From Listeria grandensis FSL F6-0971 (lineage in GTDB: Bacteria > Bacillota > Bacilli > Lactobacillales > Listeriaceae): a DNA stretch of 64,000 bases. The stretch's first letter is position 1; each line of letters begins with the position of its first letter. The stretch spans positions 1 to 64,000 of the forward strand of contig NZ_AODD01000011.1 of the NCBI RefSeq assembly GCF_000525835.1, written 5' to 3'. Shown here one piece after another: positions 1 through 8,565 of this stretch. Under the pieces are notes generated by a model. It had not been told where the DNA came from. It did no database searches and was given only the letters and a program-made list of their open reading frames with translations. Made by a program: the position numbers and the translations under genes.

Positions 1-230
1 CCAAATATTCCCCCAAAAGATTTCCAAAGTGCTTCCCCGAATAAATTATTCATAAAGTCTTGGTAAGCTTGGATTGGTAAGTTGTTGATCAATGTCCCTA
101 ATGACCCCAAGATCATTAATGGCATAGTTGAGATGAAACCATCACGGATAGCGACTAAGTGGCGCTGCCCTCCAACTTTGGCTGCATACGGAATAAAATA
201 TTTTTCCATAAATGCGATAAAACCATTCAT
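1..230 (-). CDS. PTS system lactose/cellobiose-type EIIC component (N-terminal part, runs off window)
   Basis: The minus-strand frame starts at an ATG (230-228) behind a GGGGGAA ribosome site and stays open to the window edge, giving about 76 residues. The product begins MNGFIAFMEKYFIPYAAKVG and continues with RHLVAIRDGFISTMPLMILG, the conserved start of the lactose/cellobiose-family EIIC permease, where the first membrane helix carries the IRDGF motif. The family is an integral membrane sugar channel that works with an EIIB phosphotransfer protein. The EIIB gene lies directly upstream, 77 bases away, so the two form one operon under the sigma-54 promoter at 666-683. The substrate cannot be told from this fragment; a beta-glucoside or cellobiose-type sugar is an inference from the family. 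Confidence 0.85.
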   Translation of the reverse strand, partial: MNGFIAFMEKYFIPYAAKVGGQRHLVAIRDGFISTMPLMILGSLGTLINNLPIQAYQDFMNNLFGEALWKSFGGIF

Positions 231-307
231 TTGTAATTCCCCCAATAATTTTTAATTTGGATGAGACAATCGTCCCCTCCTATATTTAAGCAGTCACGAT
301 GTACCGC

Positions 308-616
308 TTATTCCCCAAGTAATTGTAAAGCTTGATCTAATACTTTGCCACCATTCATCATACCATAATCAATACTGTTGATGACTGCAACTGGTTTTCC
401 AAACGGCTCTAGTTTTTTCTTGAACTTGCTTTCTAAAAACCTCACTTGTGGCCCAAGTAATAAGACGTCGATCTTGTCAATATTATCTGGCGCCTCCGCT
501 TCAGATACTGCAAAAATCGTAGCTTCGAGATTTCTATCCTCGGCCGCCTTCTCCATTTTTGTGACGAGTAAACTGGTTGACATTCCCGCGGAACAAACTA
601 ACATGATTGTTTTCAC
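308..616 (-). CDS. PTS system lactose/cellobiose-type EIIB component
   Basis: A 102-residue cytosolic phosphotransfer protein, the usual length for the family. It starts MKTIMLVCSAGMSTSLLVTK; Cys8 in the CSAGMSTS loop is the expected phosphocysteine that receives phosphate from EIIA and passes it to the sugar in the EIIC channel. A later LLLGPQVRF segment also matches the family. It is the first gene after the sigma-54 promoter and precedes the EIIC gene. No EIIA gene is visible, but the operon continues outside the window. Its expression should depend on sigma-54 and the LevR-type activator encoded just upstream. Confidence 0.9.
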   Translation of the reverse strand: MKTIMLVCSAGMSTSLLVTKMEKAAEDRNLEATIFAVSEAEAPDNIDKIDVLLLGPQVRFLESKFKKKLEPFGKPVAVINSIDYGMMNGGKVLDQALQLLGE

Positions 617-665
617 TTCGATTCATCCTCCCTAAACGCTATTTCTTAAACCTCACTATCTATAA

Positions 666-683
666 ATGCAAGTTCCGTGCCAA
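666..683 (-). promoter_or_regulatory. sigma-54 (-24/-12) promoter of the PTS operon
   Basis: On the minus strand this reads TTGGCACGGAACTTGCAT. The TTGGCAC and TTGCAT halves match the sigma-54 consensus, and the invariant GG and GC dinucleotides are correctly spaced. It lies 50 bases upstream of the EIIB start and just downstream of a gene for a sigma-54-dependent activator, so sequence and context agree. Confidence 0.92.
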
Positions 684-741
684 CTTTAAATTAGGCAGAA
701 AATGCGTCAAATCGCGGTTTTGTTGCTTACACATGCATAAA

Positions 742-774
742 GAGCAAGTGTGTAAAATATGTACACACTTGCTC
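742..774 (-). terminator. hairpin terminator after the LevR-type regulator
   Basis: A perfect 12-bp stem (GAGCAAGTGTGT pairing with ACACACTTGCTC) with a 9-base loop sits 8 bases past the regulator stop. The U tract on the minus strand is short (TTT), so termination may be partial. It separates the regulator from the sigma-54 promoter. Confidence 0.65.
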
Positions 775-782
775 TTGTTGCG

Positions 783-3464
783 TCACTGTTCTTTTGTGAT
801 CACTTTGTTCGCCGTCATCATTTGCGTCAAATAAGCGATTTCTGACTGAGGGACAATAATACTATACTCAATATTTATATTTTCCATCATCTGTTGGGTA
901 ATCTGCATTTCAATCATGTGTTTCTTCGTGAATTCATCAATATTCGGGAATTCACGATCCACGCCACCGAGCTTCATTCGCTCCACCAGGAACGCTAAAT
1001 GTAAGATGATGCCGATATCAACACCCGGTTCGAGCACTAAGTTCATTTGGACTTGTAATTCCGAAATGATTTTGCGCAAGAAGTACACGAGTTGTTCTGG
1101 GGAATCCACTTCTTTTAGGTTGCCTTCTAATGAAGAAATCAGTTGTTCGTACGGCACTTCATCGTTGATAATGCGTTTCACGATGTCCAACCCGCCATCA
1201 GAAAATACTTCCAACGCGCTGAAATACGGAATATCGCGATATTGGAACGCAACGGAACCCATGATCGCCAAGATGTTGTATTCCTCCATCAATTGGTCGA
1301 TGCGTTCGCGGAAAGCTTCTTTATGCAAAAACTGCAAAACAATGATTTCGACTTTCGATTCATCAATCACTGGCGCCACACGGGCTCGCAATTGCTCTGC
1401 GACACCTTCTCCTGTAAAACAAGTAAAGATAACGGCATTCTTCGTCGGTTTTGTTCGCAAAATTTGCGCCTTATATTTATTTTCAAAAAGTTGTTGGCAG
1501 CTCTGATAGATATCTTCGAGCCCACGTCCAAGTGAGGCTTTGCGGATCGCTTCAAGCACAACTGGTGTGCTCGTCATGCTGACCGTCTTCGTGCGAATCC
1601 CGAGTTCTTCGGTCATCATATTCCCAAACGATGTCAGCGAACCCATATCTGATAAAATGAGGACGCCTTTCGTCGGATTTAGTTGCTTCACTTTTGCCTT
1701 TACTTTCTCGTACATCACTTTTACTTCCATCGATAGCGGCATATCCATCGCGGTGCCTGTTTCGATATTCAGAAGTTCCTGCACCGTTTCGACCATACTT
1801 GTGGCTGTAGATCGGCCATGCATCATCACGATAACCTCAACTTGCGCCTCCTGTGTAAAAATCGATTCCACGACCTCTTCTGTTAAGAACATCGTCAAAA
1901 AACCAATTTCATCAAAGGGAATCTCGATGCCTAGGGCTTGCTCAAGTAATCCCGAAATATCAATCGCAGCCTGGAATTCCTTCGAGTATTTCTTACGGAT
2001 ATTATTCAAATCAGGATGGACAATATGTTTTTGTTCCCGAATCCGCTCAATCGTACTCTGTAAATGAAGTGCAAACGCGAATCGCATTTTTTCATTGTAT
2101 TTACGGTCTAGTCGTTCCTCGGCCAAATGATAAACTTGATCGGTGAGCTCCCAAACCTCAGGACCAATAATGTCCTTGGCCGATTGTTGCGTTGGAAGTT
2201 GTCCCATATATTCGTGAAAATATTGATCAACATCCATGTAGAGCGCTTCCTCAAGCTCCGACTGATCTTTTCCCTCTTTCATCAGCTGATCGGCCTTCGT
2301 CTGAATCGCTTGATACACATCATCCACATCTTCAATCGCGATATCATTCGCTTCACTCGTATCATAAAATTTAAAAATCGTCTTGTTCACATCAATCAAC
2401 CGGTTCATCTTCTCCGGCTCGTCTTTCAAATGAAGCAAACCTTTTTGCACATAGATCGGCAAATCATCCTGCTCAATTAAAATGTAGTTCGTCGCCTTCG
2501 TCTTATAATGCAGAAATGCCTTCGCACAAGCCAGTTTCAAATCGCGTTGTAGCTGACCAACATTGGCGCTAGCATGATAGAGTAAAAATGCCATCAACGC
2601 CTGACGATGCACTCGAATCGTTTGGTGCAACCGCGTCGCTTCTTGCCCTAAGAAAAACTCGATTAACTGGTAGCGTTCTTCTAACTGCCGTTCCGCGAGT
2701 GGCGGTAACGTGATCGTCATTGGAATCCGCCTTGTAAAAGTTTCCAACAAGAAATTGTCTGGCGATTCCGTCGTTGCTCCAATGATTTGTACTTGCGCGG
2801 TATGCACTGCCTGACTTTCCCCGAGCGGCCGATATTCGCCTTTATCGATAAACGTAAATAGCATTTCCTGGCCTTCCGGTGGTAAGCGGTGAATCTCATC
2901 TAAGAATAAAATTCCGCCATCTGCCTTGGCAAGCAAGCCCTCACGTGTTTGCTCCGCGCCGGTATAAGCCCCTTTAATCACCCCAAAAATGTGACCAAAA
3001 AGCAGTTGTGGATTTTGCGCATAGTCCGCACAGTTAAATGATACAAACGGCGCTTTTTTGCCCACCATCTCGGATTCCCGAGCAAACTTATACATGCATT
3101 CTGCAAATAAGGACTTCCCTGTACCTGTTTTCCCAAGAATCAGTGTATGTAAACCATTTGGCGGATAAAGAATAGCAGCTTTCGCTTGTTGAATACTCAC
3201 TTTCAAACTTTGCGCAGAACCAATTAAACGATCAAAAGCGGAGTGAGTCCCCCCAATCCCCGACTTTACGTCCGCTTGTGTAAACGCTTGATAAAGAACC
3301 GGCTTGCCAGGGAGTTTTTCGATCTGCTCTTCTTTAAAAAGCTCATTTAAATAACGACTTGCATTAGCACGATCCATTTGTAATTTTTCAGCAACATCAT
3401 TTGCTGTCAACTTACCATTCACACTATTAAGAAGCTTAAAAACTTCATCTTTTCTACTAAGCAT
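783..3464 (-). CDS. LevR/ManR-type sigma-54-dependent PTS operon activator with PRD domains
   Basis: An 893-residue regulator of a PTS operon. From the N-terminus it has a winged-helix DNA-binding segment ([20 protein letters not shown]), an AAA+ sigma-54 interaction domain with Walker A GKTGTGKS and the GAYTGA loop (seen as KGAYTGAEQ) that contacts sigma-54, a first PRD with a conserved His region, an EIIA-man-like domain ([20 protein letters not shown]), an EIIB-like domain and a C-terminal PRD. PTS enzymes are known to phosphorylate PRD and EII-like domains in this family to signal sugar supply. I chose the ATG at 3464 because AAGGAG sits 9 bases upstream. Longer in-frame starts up to 3629 have no ribosome site and add a non-homologous leader. 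The target is almost certainly the adjoining PTS operon. Confidence 0.92.
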   Translation of the reverse strand: MLSRKDEVFKLLNSVNGKLTANDVAEKLQMDRANASRYLNELFKEEQIEKLPGKPVLYQAFTQADVKSGIGGTHSAFDRLIGSAQSLKVSIQQAKAAILYPPNGLHTLILGKTGTGKSLFAECMYKFARESEMVGKKAPFVSFNCADYAQNPQLLFGHIFGVIKGAYTGAEQTREGLLAKADGGILFLDEIHRLPPEGQEMLFTFIDKGEYRPLGESQAVHTAQVQIIGATTESPDNFLLETFTRRIPMTITLPPLAERQLEERYQLIEFFLGQEATRLHQTIRVHRQALMAFLLYHASANVGQLQRDLKLACAKAFLHYKTKATNYILIEQDDLPIYVQKGLLHLKDEPEKMNRLIDVNKTIFKFYDTSEANDIAIEDVDDVYQAIQTKADQLMKEGKDQSELEEALYMDVDQYFHEYMGQLPTQQSAKDIIGPEVWELTDQVYHLAEERLDRKYNEKMRFAFALHLQSTIERIREQKHIVHPDLNNIRKKYSKEFQAAIDISGLLEQALGIEIPFDEIGFLTMFLTEEVVESIFTQEAQVEVIVMMHGRSTATSMVETVQELLNIETGTAMDMPLSMEVKVMYEKVKAKVKQLNPTKGVLILSDMGSLTSFGNMMTEELGIRTKTVSMTSTPVVLEAIRKASLGRGLEDIYQSCQQLFENKYKAQILRTKPTKNAVIFTCFTGEGVAEQLRARVAPVIDESKVEIIVLQFLHKEAFRERIDQLMEEYNILAIMGSVAFQYRDIPYFSALEVFSDGGLDIVKRIINDEVPYEQLISSLEGNLKEVDSPEQLVYFLRKIISELQVQMNLVLEPGVDIGIILHLAFLVERMKLGGVDREFPNIDEFTKKHMIEMQITQQMMENINIEYSIIVPQSEIAYLTQMMTANKVITKEQ

Positions 3465-3669
3465 GCGTTCCGACTCCTTACTAAAAAGCTCTATACTTCT
3501 CATTATACCTGTAATCAGGGTGATTCGGCAAACTAAAAAATCAATAGCCTGTAAAATATACTGCCACATTTGCAGTTTCAGGAAAGAAGCTTCATGAATG
3601 GTATTATAAGCAAAAAAAACATGAAACAAAGCGCATCACATTGGCAAACTCGGTTCCATGGGTTTCTTT

Positions 3670-4807
3670 TTATTTACGTTTCGCCTTCGTTTCAAAATCA
3701 TCCGTCAAAACACCTTCGTAATAGCGAACTTTAATCGGATCTTTGTTCAGTTCTTTCAAATATTGGCGCAGTGTGCGGGCTTCGCGCTCGTTAGCAAATG
3801 AGACGACGGTTCCTGCTTTACCCATTCGACCGGTACGCCCCGAGCGATGTGTGTATTGTTTCGCGTCCATCGCCACGTCACAGTGGATGACGAACGGTAA
3901 ATCTGGAATGTCCAAACCGCGCGCGGCGACATCGGTAACAATCAAGTACGTCAATTCTGCTTTTTTGAAGGCCGCTAAGTATTTTTTACGTCTTTTCTTT
4001 GTCCACTTCTCCGTGTATTCCAGCTGCTGCAACACCATCATATTGCAGTTTCTCCAAAATGATGTCCATCCGAACCTTGTCCTTCACGAAAACAAGCGCA
4101 TGCATTCCTTCTACATTAGATATCCGGCGCAGTAAAATCGCTTTATCACGCGGCTGCTCCACATCCATGTAAAGATGGTTCACATTGGCGTTGCTTTCCT
4201 CAGCCTTCGCTTCAATCATGACTGGCTCGATCTCACTGTTGCGGTAAAACATCATCGGATCGTCCAATTTCGTCGCTGAAGCCATCACTAATTGACGATC
4301 ACGCATGGCGCTGTTCACAATCTCAAGCACAGTCGGAACATTTTCACGAATGAGCAACTGGTCACACTCATCCAGCGTAATCATTTTCACTTCATGCATT
4401 TTGATTTTCTTCTGTTTAATCAGCTCCAAAACACGACCAGGCGATCCCACAATGACTTGTGGTTTCTTTTTGAGGTTGTCGATTTGGCGCTTGATGTTGG
4501 CGCTACCGATGATCCCGACTACTTTCAGTCCAACCGGTAACCACGAACGTACCACATCGGCGATCTGCATCACGAGTTCATGCGAAGGTGCTAAAATAAG
4601 CCATTGCGTATGTGGTTTTACTTCCAATTTCTCAATAGCCGGCAATGTGTATGCGACCGTTTTTCCCGTTCCCGTTGGCGAAACCGCGATCACGTCTTGG
4701 CCCTCTTTAATCGGCGTATATAACTGCTGCTGAATCTCCGTCATCGCTTCATAGTTATGGGCTTTCCACTGCTCGGCCCAGATTTCAGGTACTTCATTTA
4801 TATTCAT
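3670..4807 (-). pseudogene. DEAD-box-family ATP-dependent RNA helicase (YfmL-like), frameshifted
   Basis: Two overlapping frames (4807-3986 and 4041-3670) together encode one helicase. The first carries the Q-motif region, Walker A SPTGTGKT, motif Ib GSPGRVLEL, the DECD form of motif II (LDECDQLL) and motif III SAT. The second carries motif V VTDVAARGLDI and motif VI HRSGRTGRMG. Removing one base near 3993-3996 (AAAA on the minus strand) joins HGEVDKE to RRKKYLAAFKK and gives a 378-residue protein, the size of B. subtilis YfmL. Such helicases remodel RNA, often during ribosome assembly. As written the protein would stop after RecA domain 1 and be inactive. Whether this is a true mutation or a one-base sequence error cannot be told here. 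Confidence 0.85.
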
Positions 4808-4905
4808 AGTAAACTCCTTTTTCCTCTAAATTAGGTAGTACCATCATACCATGTTTTCGCAGAATCAACAAAACCAGACAATTCGCATCATCTGGTTTCA
4901 ACTTA

Positions 4906-5910
4906 TTATTTTTCGACTTTATACCAAATACCATTTTGATGGCGCAGGTCATTCGAAATTTGGAGTACAGCTTTACTTAGATCTTCTAAGTCCTCGTACG
5001 CCAATGTGTCCTTTTCGGTGATGATTCTGGCAAACTCGGTCGCTTCGAATTCCATGTCGTTTGGAATCGTTGACATCGCGAGCTCCTCTATTTCTTTCGT
5101 GTGGTTATCGGTGTATTGAATGCTTTGGATGCCGGTCAACGGGTCGATGACAAGCGTACCTTTTTCGCCATATATTTCGCTTGGTAAGAAAGATTGAGAC
5201 ATCTTCGCTTGCAAAATTGTCACCGTAAAGTCTGGATATTCAAAAATAACCGGACCGCCACCATCGACACCTGTCCGCAATTTCGTCGCAAAATAAGTCG
5301 CTTTTTCAGGAACTCCGAACAGCGCAACCGCCGTGTACATCGGATAGACACCTAAGTCCACGAGCGAACCACCTGAAAATTGGAGTGAAAAAATGTTCGG
5401 TTCTTCACCTGCAAGCACGTTATCGTAACGTGACGAATAGTTCATATAAGCAAGCGTCGCACCGTGCAGTTTCCCTACTTTTTGGATGCTATCTTGGAGA
5501 ATCTTGAAGTTTGGTTCTTGAATATGACGCGCCGCTTCGAAAAGAAAAACGCCATTTTCTTTTGCTATTTTATGCGCATCTTCTAATTCTGCAACCGTCG
5601 AGAAAATCGGTTTTTCGACGATGACATGTTTTTTGTGACGCAAGAAATGTAGGGCATGTTCGTAATGCATCGCGTTCGGCGAAGCAATATAAACCGCGTC
5701 CACGACATCCGATGCCGCCATCAATTCAATATCATCAAAATAGTTTTCCACTTTATATTTCTCACCAAAGGCATATGCTTTTTCGAGCGTGCGAGAATAA
5801 ACCGCTGAAAGCTCCCAATCTCCCGAGTTAATCGCGCCTTCTACAAATGCGTCTGTAATCCAATTCGTTCCCATAATACCAAGCTTCATCACAAAACTTC
5901 CCTTCTTCAT
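4906..5910 (-). CDS. Gfo/Idh/MocA family NAD(P)-dependent oxidoreductase
   Basis: A 334-residue cytosolic dehydrogenase. The N-terminal Rossmann fold has a GxxGxx-type turn (LGIMGTNWITDAF) followed by the family signature around HVIVEKPIFST, where the lysine of EKP is the conserved catalytic/cofactor residue. The C-terminal alpha/beta domain (GGSLVDLGVYPMY) is also typical and supplies the active-site DxGxY motif. Substrates of this family are sugars, inositols or dihydrodiols and cannot be predicted here. The start at 5910 has GGAG five bases upstream; an internal ATG at 5889 is an alternative because homologues often begin at MKLGI. The gene follows the phosphatase gene by 52 bases on the same strand and may be cotranscribed. 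Confidence 0.88.
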   Translation of the reverse strand: MKKGSFVMKLGIMGTNWITDAFVEGAINSGDWELSAVYSRTLEKAYAFGEKYKVENYFDDIELMAASDVVDAVYIASPNAMHYEHALHFLRHKKHVIVEKPIFSTVAELEDAHKIAKENGVFLFEAARHIQEPNFKILQDSIQKVGKLHGATLAYMNYSSRYDNVLAGEEPNIFSLQFSGGSLVDLGVYPMYTAVALFGVPEKATYFATKLRTGVDGGGPVIFEYPDFTVTILQAKMSQSFLPSEIYGEKGTLVIDPLTGIQSIQYTDNHTKEIEELAMSTIPNDMEFEATEFARIITEKDTLAYEDLEDLSKAVLQISNDLRHQNGIWYKVEK

Positions 5911-5962
5911 GTGTTCTCCTCTTTAGTATAGCGGAAAACCGGAAAATTTGCGAAGAGATTGG

Positions 5963-6541
5963 TTAGGCGTTAGCAAAATCGTGATTTATAAAGTCCACTA
6001 ATGTAAATGCACTATTTTCATATTCAAATTTCAAAATACAACAGTTTTTGAGTCCACTTATTGGCCCAATTTGGCTAGTCGCTTCCCAATTCCGCGCGAA
6101 CTGGGCACAAGCTGCGCCATGTGAAATTGCCAAAACGACGTCATGATTCTCTTGGCTCATGATGGACTCCATCGTTTCGACAAGCCGCGCGCGGAAATCC
6201 ATTTCTCGTTCGCCACCAAATCCTGCGAAAAAGTCGCCATATGGGAGCGGCGGGTTCAAGTCCTCACTCTCACCCTCGAACGTGCCGAAATTCCATTCTT
6301 TCAGTCCTTTTAGTCGTGTATAGTCCATATTCGTGATCCGTTCTAGCGTGTCGCAAGCCCGCTCGGATGTGGAGCTGTAGGCTTTCGTAAATACAATACC
6401 ATTATCTTTGAAATAACTGCTCGCGATGTTAGCTTGTTGGATTCCTAATTCGGTCAGCGGTGCATCGCAAAATCCTTGAATTTTTTTACGTACGTTAAAT
6501 AATGTTTGGCCATGTCTCATTAAATATAGTGTTTTCTTCAA
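5963..6541 (-). CDS. histidine phosphatase family protein (phosphoglycerate-mutase-like)
   Basis: A 192-residue enzyme of the branch with the RHG motif: YLMRHGQTLFN holds the catalytic His that becomes phosphorylated, and LAISHGAACAQF holds the second active-site His. The family hydrolyses a range of phosphoesters; the substrate here is unknown. I chose a TTG start at 6541 because GGGGGAAAG lies 4-10 bases upstream and the codon sits directly after the stop of the previous gene, which indicates translational coupling. An in-frame ATG at 6568 would overlap that gene and lacks a good ribosome site. It is the second gene behind the MerR-type promoter. Confidence 0.87.
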   Translation of the reverse strand: MKKTLYLMRHGQTLFNVRKKIQGFCDAPLTELGIQQANIASSYFKDNGIVFTKAYSSTSERACDTLERITNMDYTRLKGLKEWNFGTFEGESEDLNPPLPYGDFFAGFGGEREMDFRARLVETMESIMSQENHDVVLAISHGAACAQFARNWEATSQIGPISGLKNCCILKFEYENSAFTLVDFINHDFANA

Positions 6542-6542
6542 T

Positions 6543-6845
6543 TTACTTTCCCCCGTATCCATTTTCAAGTGTGCACTGGCTCACTCGTAGTAAACCGTTT
6601 GCTACCAGTATATCATTTGTTATTTGCGAAAAATCGAAAACCCGCTCTAGACCAATATGTGGTGCCGCCTGATAGATAAGTTCTTTCACCTCTTCCGGTT
6701 TTATGCCGATCTGAAGCGCCATGTTTAGCATCCTTTTGTATTCACTCACGCGTCGCCTCATGATTAGCGCCGTCAGTCTTAGTTTCATTTGTTGATTTGG
6801 AAATAAGTAATCTTGATTATCTTGTGCCACATTACTAGCAGTCAT
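6543..6845 (-). CDS. carboxymuconolactone decarboxylase (CMD/AhpD-like) family protein
   Basis: A 100-residue helical protein. The stretch EVKELIYQAAPHIGLERVFD followed by ITNDIL is the conserved second half of the CMD family fold. The paired CxxC redox motif of AhpD-type members is absent: the only cysteine is near the C-terminus (VSQCTLEN), so peroxidase-like activity is unlikely. It is the first gene after a MerR-type promoter; AGGAGG precedes the ATG by a few bases. The neighbouring phosphatase and oxidoreductase give no clear pathway. Function unassigned. Confidence 0.75.
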   Translation of the reverse strand: MTASNVAQDNQDYLFPNQQMKLRLTALIMRRRVSEYKRMLNMALQIGIKPEEVKELIYQAAPHIGLERVFDFSQITNDILVANGLLRVSQCTLENGYGGK

Positions 6846-6868
6846 TCCTACCTCCTCCTTTATCTAAC

Positions 6869-6899
6869 AGTATAAAGATTGGAGTGCACTCCAAGTCAA
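6869..6899 (-). promoter_or_regulatory. MerR-type promoter/operator
   Basis: On the minus strand a -35 TTGACT (6899-6894) and a -10 TATACT (6874-6869) are 19 bases apart, longer than the usual 17. The spacer is filled by the perfect palindrome TTGGAGTGCACTCCAA (6879-6894). An overlong spacer holding a GGAGT..ACTCC dyad is the hallmark of promoters that MerR-family activators untwist. It drives the CMD-like/phosphatase genes. No MerR gene lies in the window. Confidence 0.82.
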
Positions 6900-7020
6900 A
6901 TTTTATGCGAGGAGCAGGTATAAAAAAATCTGCCGTTCTGCGGTAACGATTGAGTTACTGAGAGCGACAGAATTTTGGTTGATGAAGATTGTTGTTGTGA
7001 AAAATCGCGGTTTTGAGGAT

Positions 7021-7437
7021 ATCTGGATCATAAATTGCTTAGATAAAACGATTGCAGAGGGATTGGCAAACTTACAGCCAAGTAGATTTACATTACACAA
7101 TACTTAGATAAAACATACATCGCAATCATCGTTGAATCTAGTTCAGCGATATTTACATTACACAATACTTAGATAAAACTTGAGAAGCGATGTAAGCAAG
7201 CTATATACACGTATATTTACATTACACAATACTTAGATAAAACATGAGTCTTTTAATAATGTTCCTTGCTGTATCCACATTTACATTACACAATACTTAG
7301 ATAAAACTAGTTTAGAGTTCCGCAATGCACCTGATTCTATTTTATTTACATTACACAATACTTAGATAAAACTGTTAAATCTGCAATTTTCTTGATGAAA
7401 TTAAATACATTTACATTACACAATACTTAGATAAAAC
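7021..7437 (-). CRISPR. orphan CRISPR array 1 (RliB-type repeats, seven copies)
   Basis: Six identical 29-base repeats lie at 7086-7114, 7151-7179, 7215-7243, 7279-7307, 7344-7372 and 7409-7437, plus one decayed repeat at 7021-7049 that keeps the final CTTAGATAAAAC. Spacers are 35-36 bases and all different. On the plus strand repeats begin ATTTACATTACACAATACTT. Read on the minus strand they start GTTTTA and end ATGTAAAT, like the Listeria RliB repeat. The decayed copy at the left end and the promoter on the right show that transcription runs on the minus strand, from right to left. No cas gene is present. RliB of L. monocytogenes is a known cas-less CRISPR RNA processed by PNPase; the same mode here is an inference. 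Confidence 0.96.
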
Positions 7438-7462
7438 CCATACCCATTTCAGCCCTACTCCC

Positions 7463-7491
7463 ATCATACCTCAAAGGGGCTAATCTGTCGA
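7463..7491 (-). promoter_or_regulatory. leader promoter of CRISPR array 1
   Basis: On the minus strand TCGACA (-35, 7491-7486) and TATGAT (-10, 7468-7463) are separated by exactly 17 bases. Transcription should start near 7456, about 20 bases before the first repeat. The -35 lies inside the perfect palindrome TGTCGATCGACA (7486-7497), a likely operator. An equivalent promoter precedes array 2. Confidence 0.8.
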
Positions 7492-7581
7492 TCGACAACA
7501 AAGCCATAATTTTTAGCAGTCTCAGTCTGTAGAAATATTCGAAAAAACCTTCCTAACCTCATTTATACCAGTAGTTAAACA

Positions 7582-7631
7582 AAATCTGTCGATCTCCTGT
7601 AGTTTTTACGCTACTAGAGGTCGACAGATTT
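7582..7631 (-). terminator. long hairpin upstream of leader 1
   Basis: The arms AAATCTGTCGA and TCGACAGATTT close a stem of about 20 bp with a few mismatches (17 of 20 paired in the AATCTG...GTAG arm). On the minus strand it is followed by TTTTGTTT, so it can work as a terminator insulating array 1 from upstream transcription. A diverged copy lies upstream of array 2. Confidence 0.6.
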
Positions 7632-8073
7632 CGATGAGCCTATTTATCCCTTTATGGATTCTATTATTTTTATATTGATTCGTGCCAATTTTTACGACTT
7701 TATTTGCCTTTTTTTCTTGAAAATACAAAAATAATACATGAGATGATCGCTAGGAAAATAGTACTATTTTATAAATTAGGATTGTAAACAGATCTGTTCA
7801 AGCCGGCGTCCCTTTTTTCATATCGATCCCACCTTTGACTATGTTTGCATTTTTTTGATAACTATCCCACCATTTAGATTACCAAATTGATGCTATTTTG
7901 CTTCCTTTCTTAGACTACACAATACTTGCGGAAAACGCAACAAAAAGATTATAGGTATTTTATTCTTATTTGTATGTTATAGTATCATTTGTATCTTCTC
8001 GGTTTACGTTGAATGAACCCGATAGCTAAGAAAGCCTAATGGTAGCGCTATACCTTCTGCTAACTCGTATAGG
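7632..8073. other. non-coding interval between the two CRISPR units
   Basis: About 440 AT-rich bases without a convincing reading frame. Apart from the decayed CRISPR repeat annotated separately at 7908-7936, I see no promoter, hairpin or gene that I can support. Confidence 0.5.
7908..7936 (-). repeat. decayed CRISPR repeat relic between the arrays
   Basis: These 29 bases match the array 1 repeat at 21 positions, including the ten-base core ACACAATACT and the final AAAAC. The copy stands alone, 137 bases beyond the last repeat of array 2. It resembles array 1 more than array 2, so it may be a leftover of a longer or older array. Confidence 0.6.
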
Positions 8074-8423
8074 ATTTACATTACAGATTACTTAGATAAA
8101 ACGGGCGCAGGTGTTGATAAAGGCGTTTTAGTTGCATAATTTACATTTCACATTACTTAGATAAAACAATTCGGTTCTGTGTTTGTGATCACAAAAGAAG
8201 GCAATTTACATTTCACATTACTTAGATAAAACTCCTCGCAGAGCGGGAGAATGCCTTGCCGTTGTGGTATTTACATTTCACATTACTTAGATAAAACTGA
8301 AAAATTAAGGGTTAATACAAGATTTAACGATATTTACATTTCACATTACTTAGATAAAACTAAACGTGCAGTGTCACATAGACAAGCTCAAATGATTTAC
8401 ATTTCACATTACTTAGATAAAAC
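8074..8423 (-). CRISPR. orphan CRISPR array 2 (RliB-type variant repeats, six copies)
   Basis: Repeats of 29 bases lie at 8074-8102, 8139-8167, 8204-8232, 8269-8297, 8332-8360 and 8395-8423, with five unique spacers of 36, 36, 36, 34 and 34 bases. Five copies are identical and begin ATTTACATTTCACATTACTT; the leftmost, leader-distal one differs at two positions. The repeat differs from that of array 1 in the middle but shares both ends. The leader promoter is on the right and transcription is on the minus strand. No cas gene is nearby. A long reading frame across 8251-8508 is only an accident of the repeats. Confidence 0.96.
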
Positions 8424-8447
8424 CCGTGCCTTTTTAGTCCTACTCCC

Positions 8448-8476
8448 ATCATACCTCAAGAGCCCTAATCTGTCGA
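8448..8476 (-). promoter_or_regulatory. leader promoter of CRISPR array 2
   Basis: TCGACA (8476-8471) and TATGAT (8453-8448) on the minus strand are 17 bases apart, the same elements and spacing as in leader 1. The flanking CCTACTCCC and the palindrome TGTCGATCGACA (8471-8482) are also conserved, while the spacer between the boxes has partly diverged. That pattern supports a functional promoter kept after duplication. Confidence 0.82.
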
Positions 8477-8565
8477 TCGACAACAAAATCGTTTTTTCGT
8501 TAGCTTAACCTTGCTCTCGTTCTTTGCAAAACCGGTCTAATCCTATTCATACCAACCGATAAAGA

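Noticed and set aside
3465-3629. N-terminal extension of the LevR-type regulator
   Set aside because: No ribosome site at the upstream starts, and the extra residues do not resemble the family; AAGGAG marks the ATG at 3464.
6903-7100. 65-codon minus-strand frame next to array 1
   Set aside because: It begins inside the first intact CRISPR repeat, crosses the decayed repeat and has no ribosome site.
7021-8423. A complete type I or II CRISPR-Cas system
   Set aside because: No cas1, cas2, cas3, cas9 or Cascade-like gene was found anywhere in the window.
8251-8508. 85-codon plus-strand reading frame
   Set aside because: It runs through three CRISPR repeats and repeats the same peptide (YISHYLDKT) each time; it is a product of the repeats and has no ribosome site.
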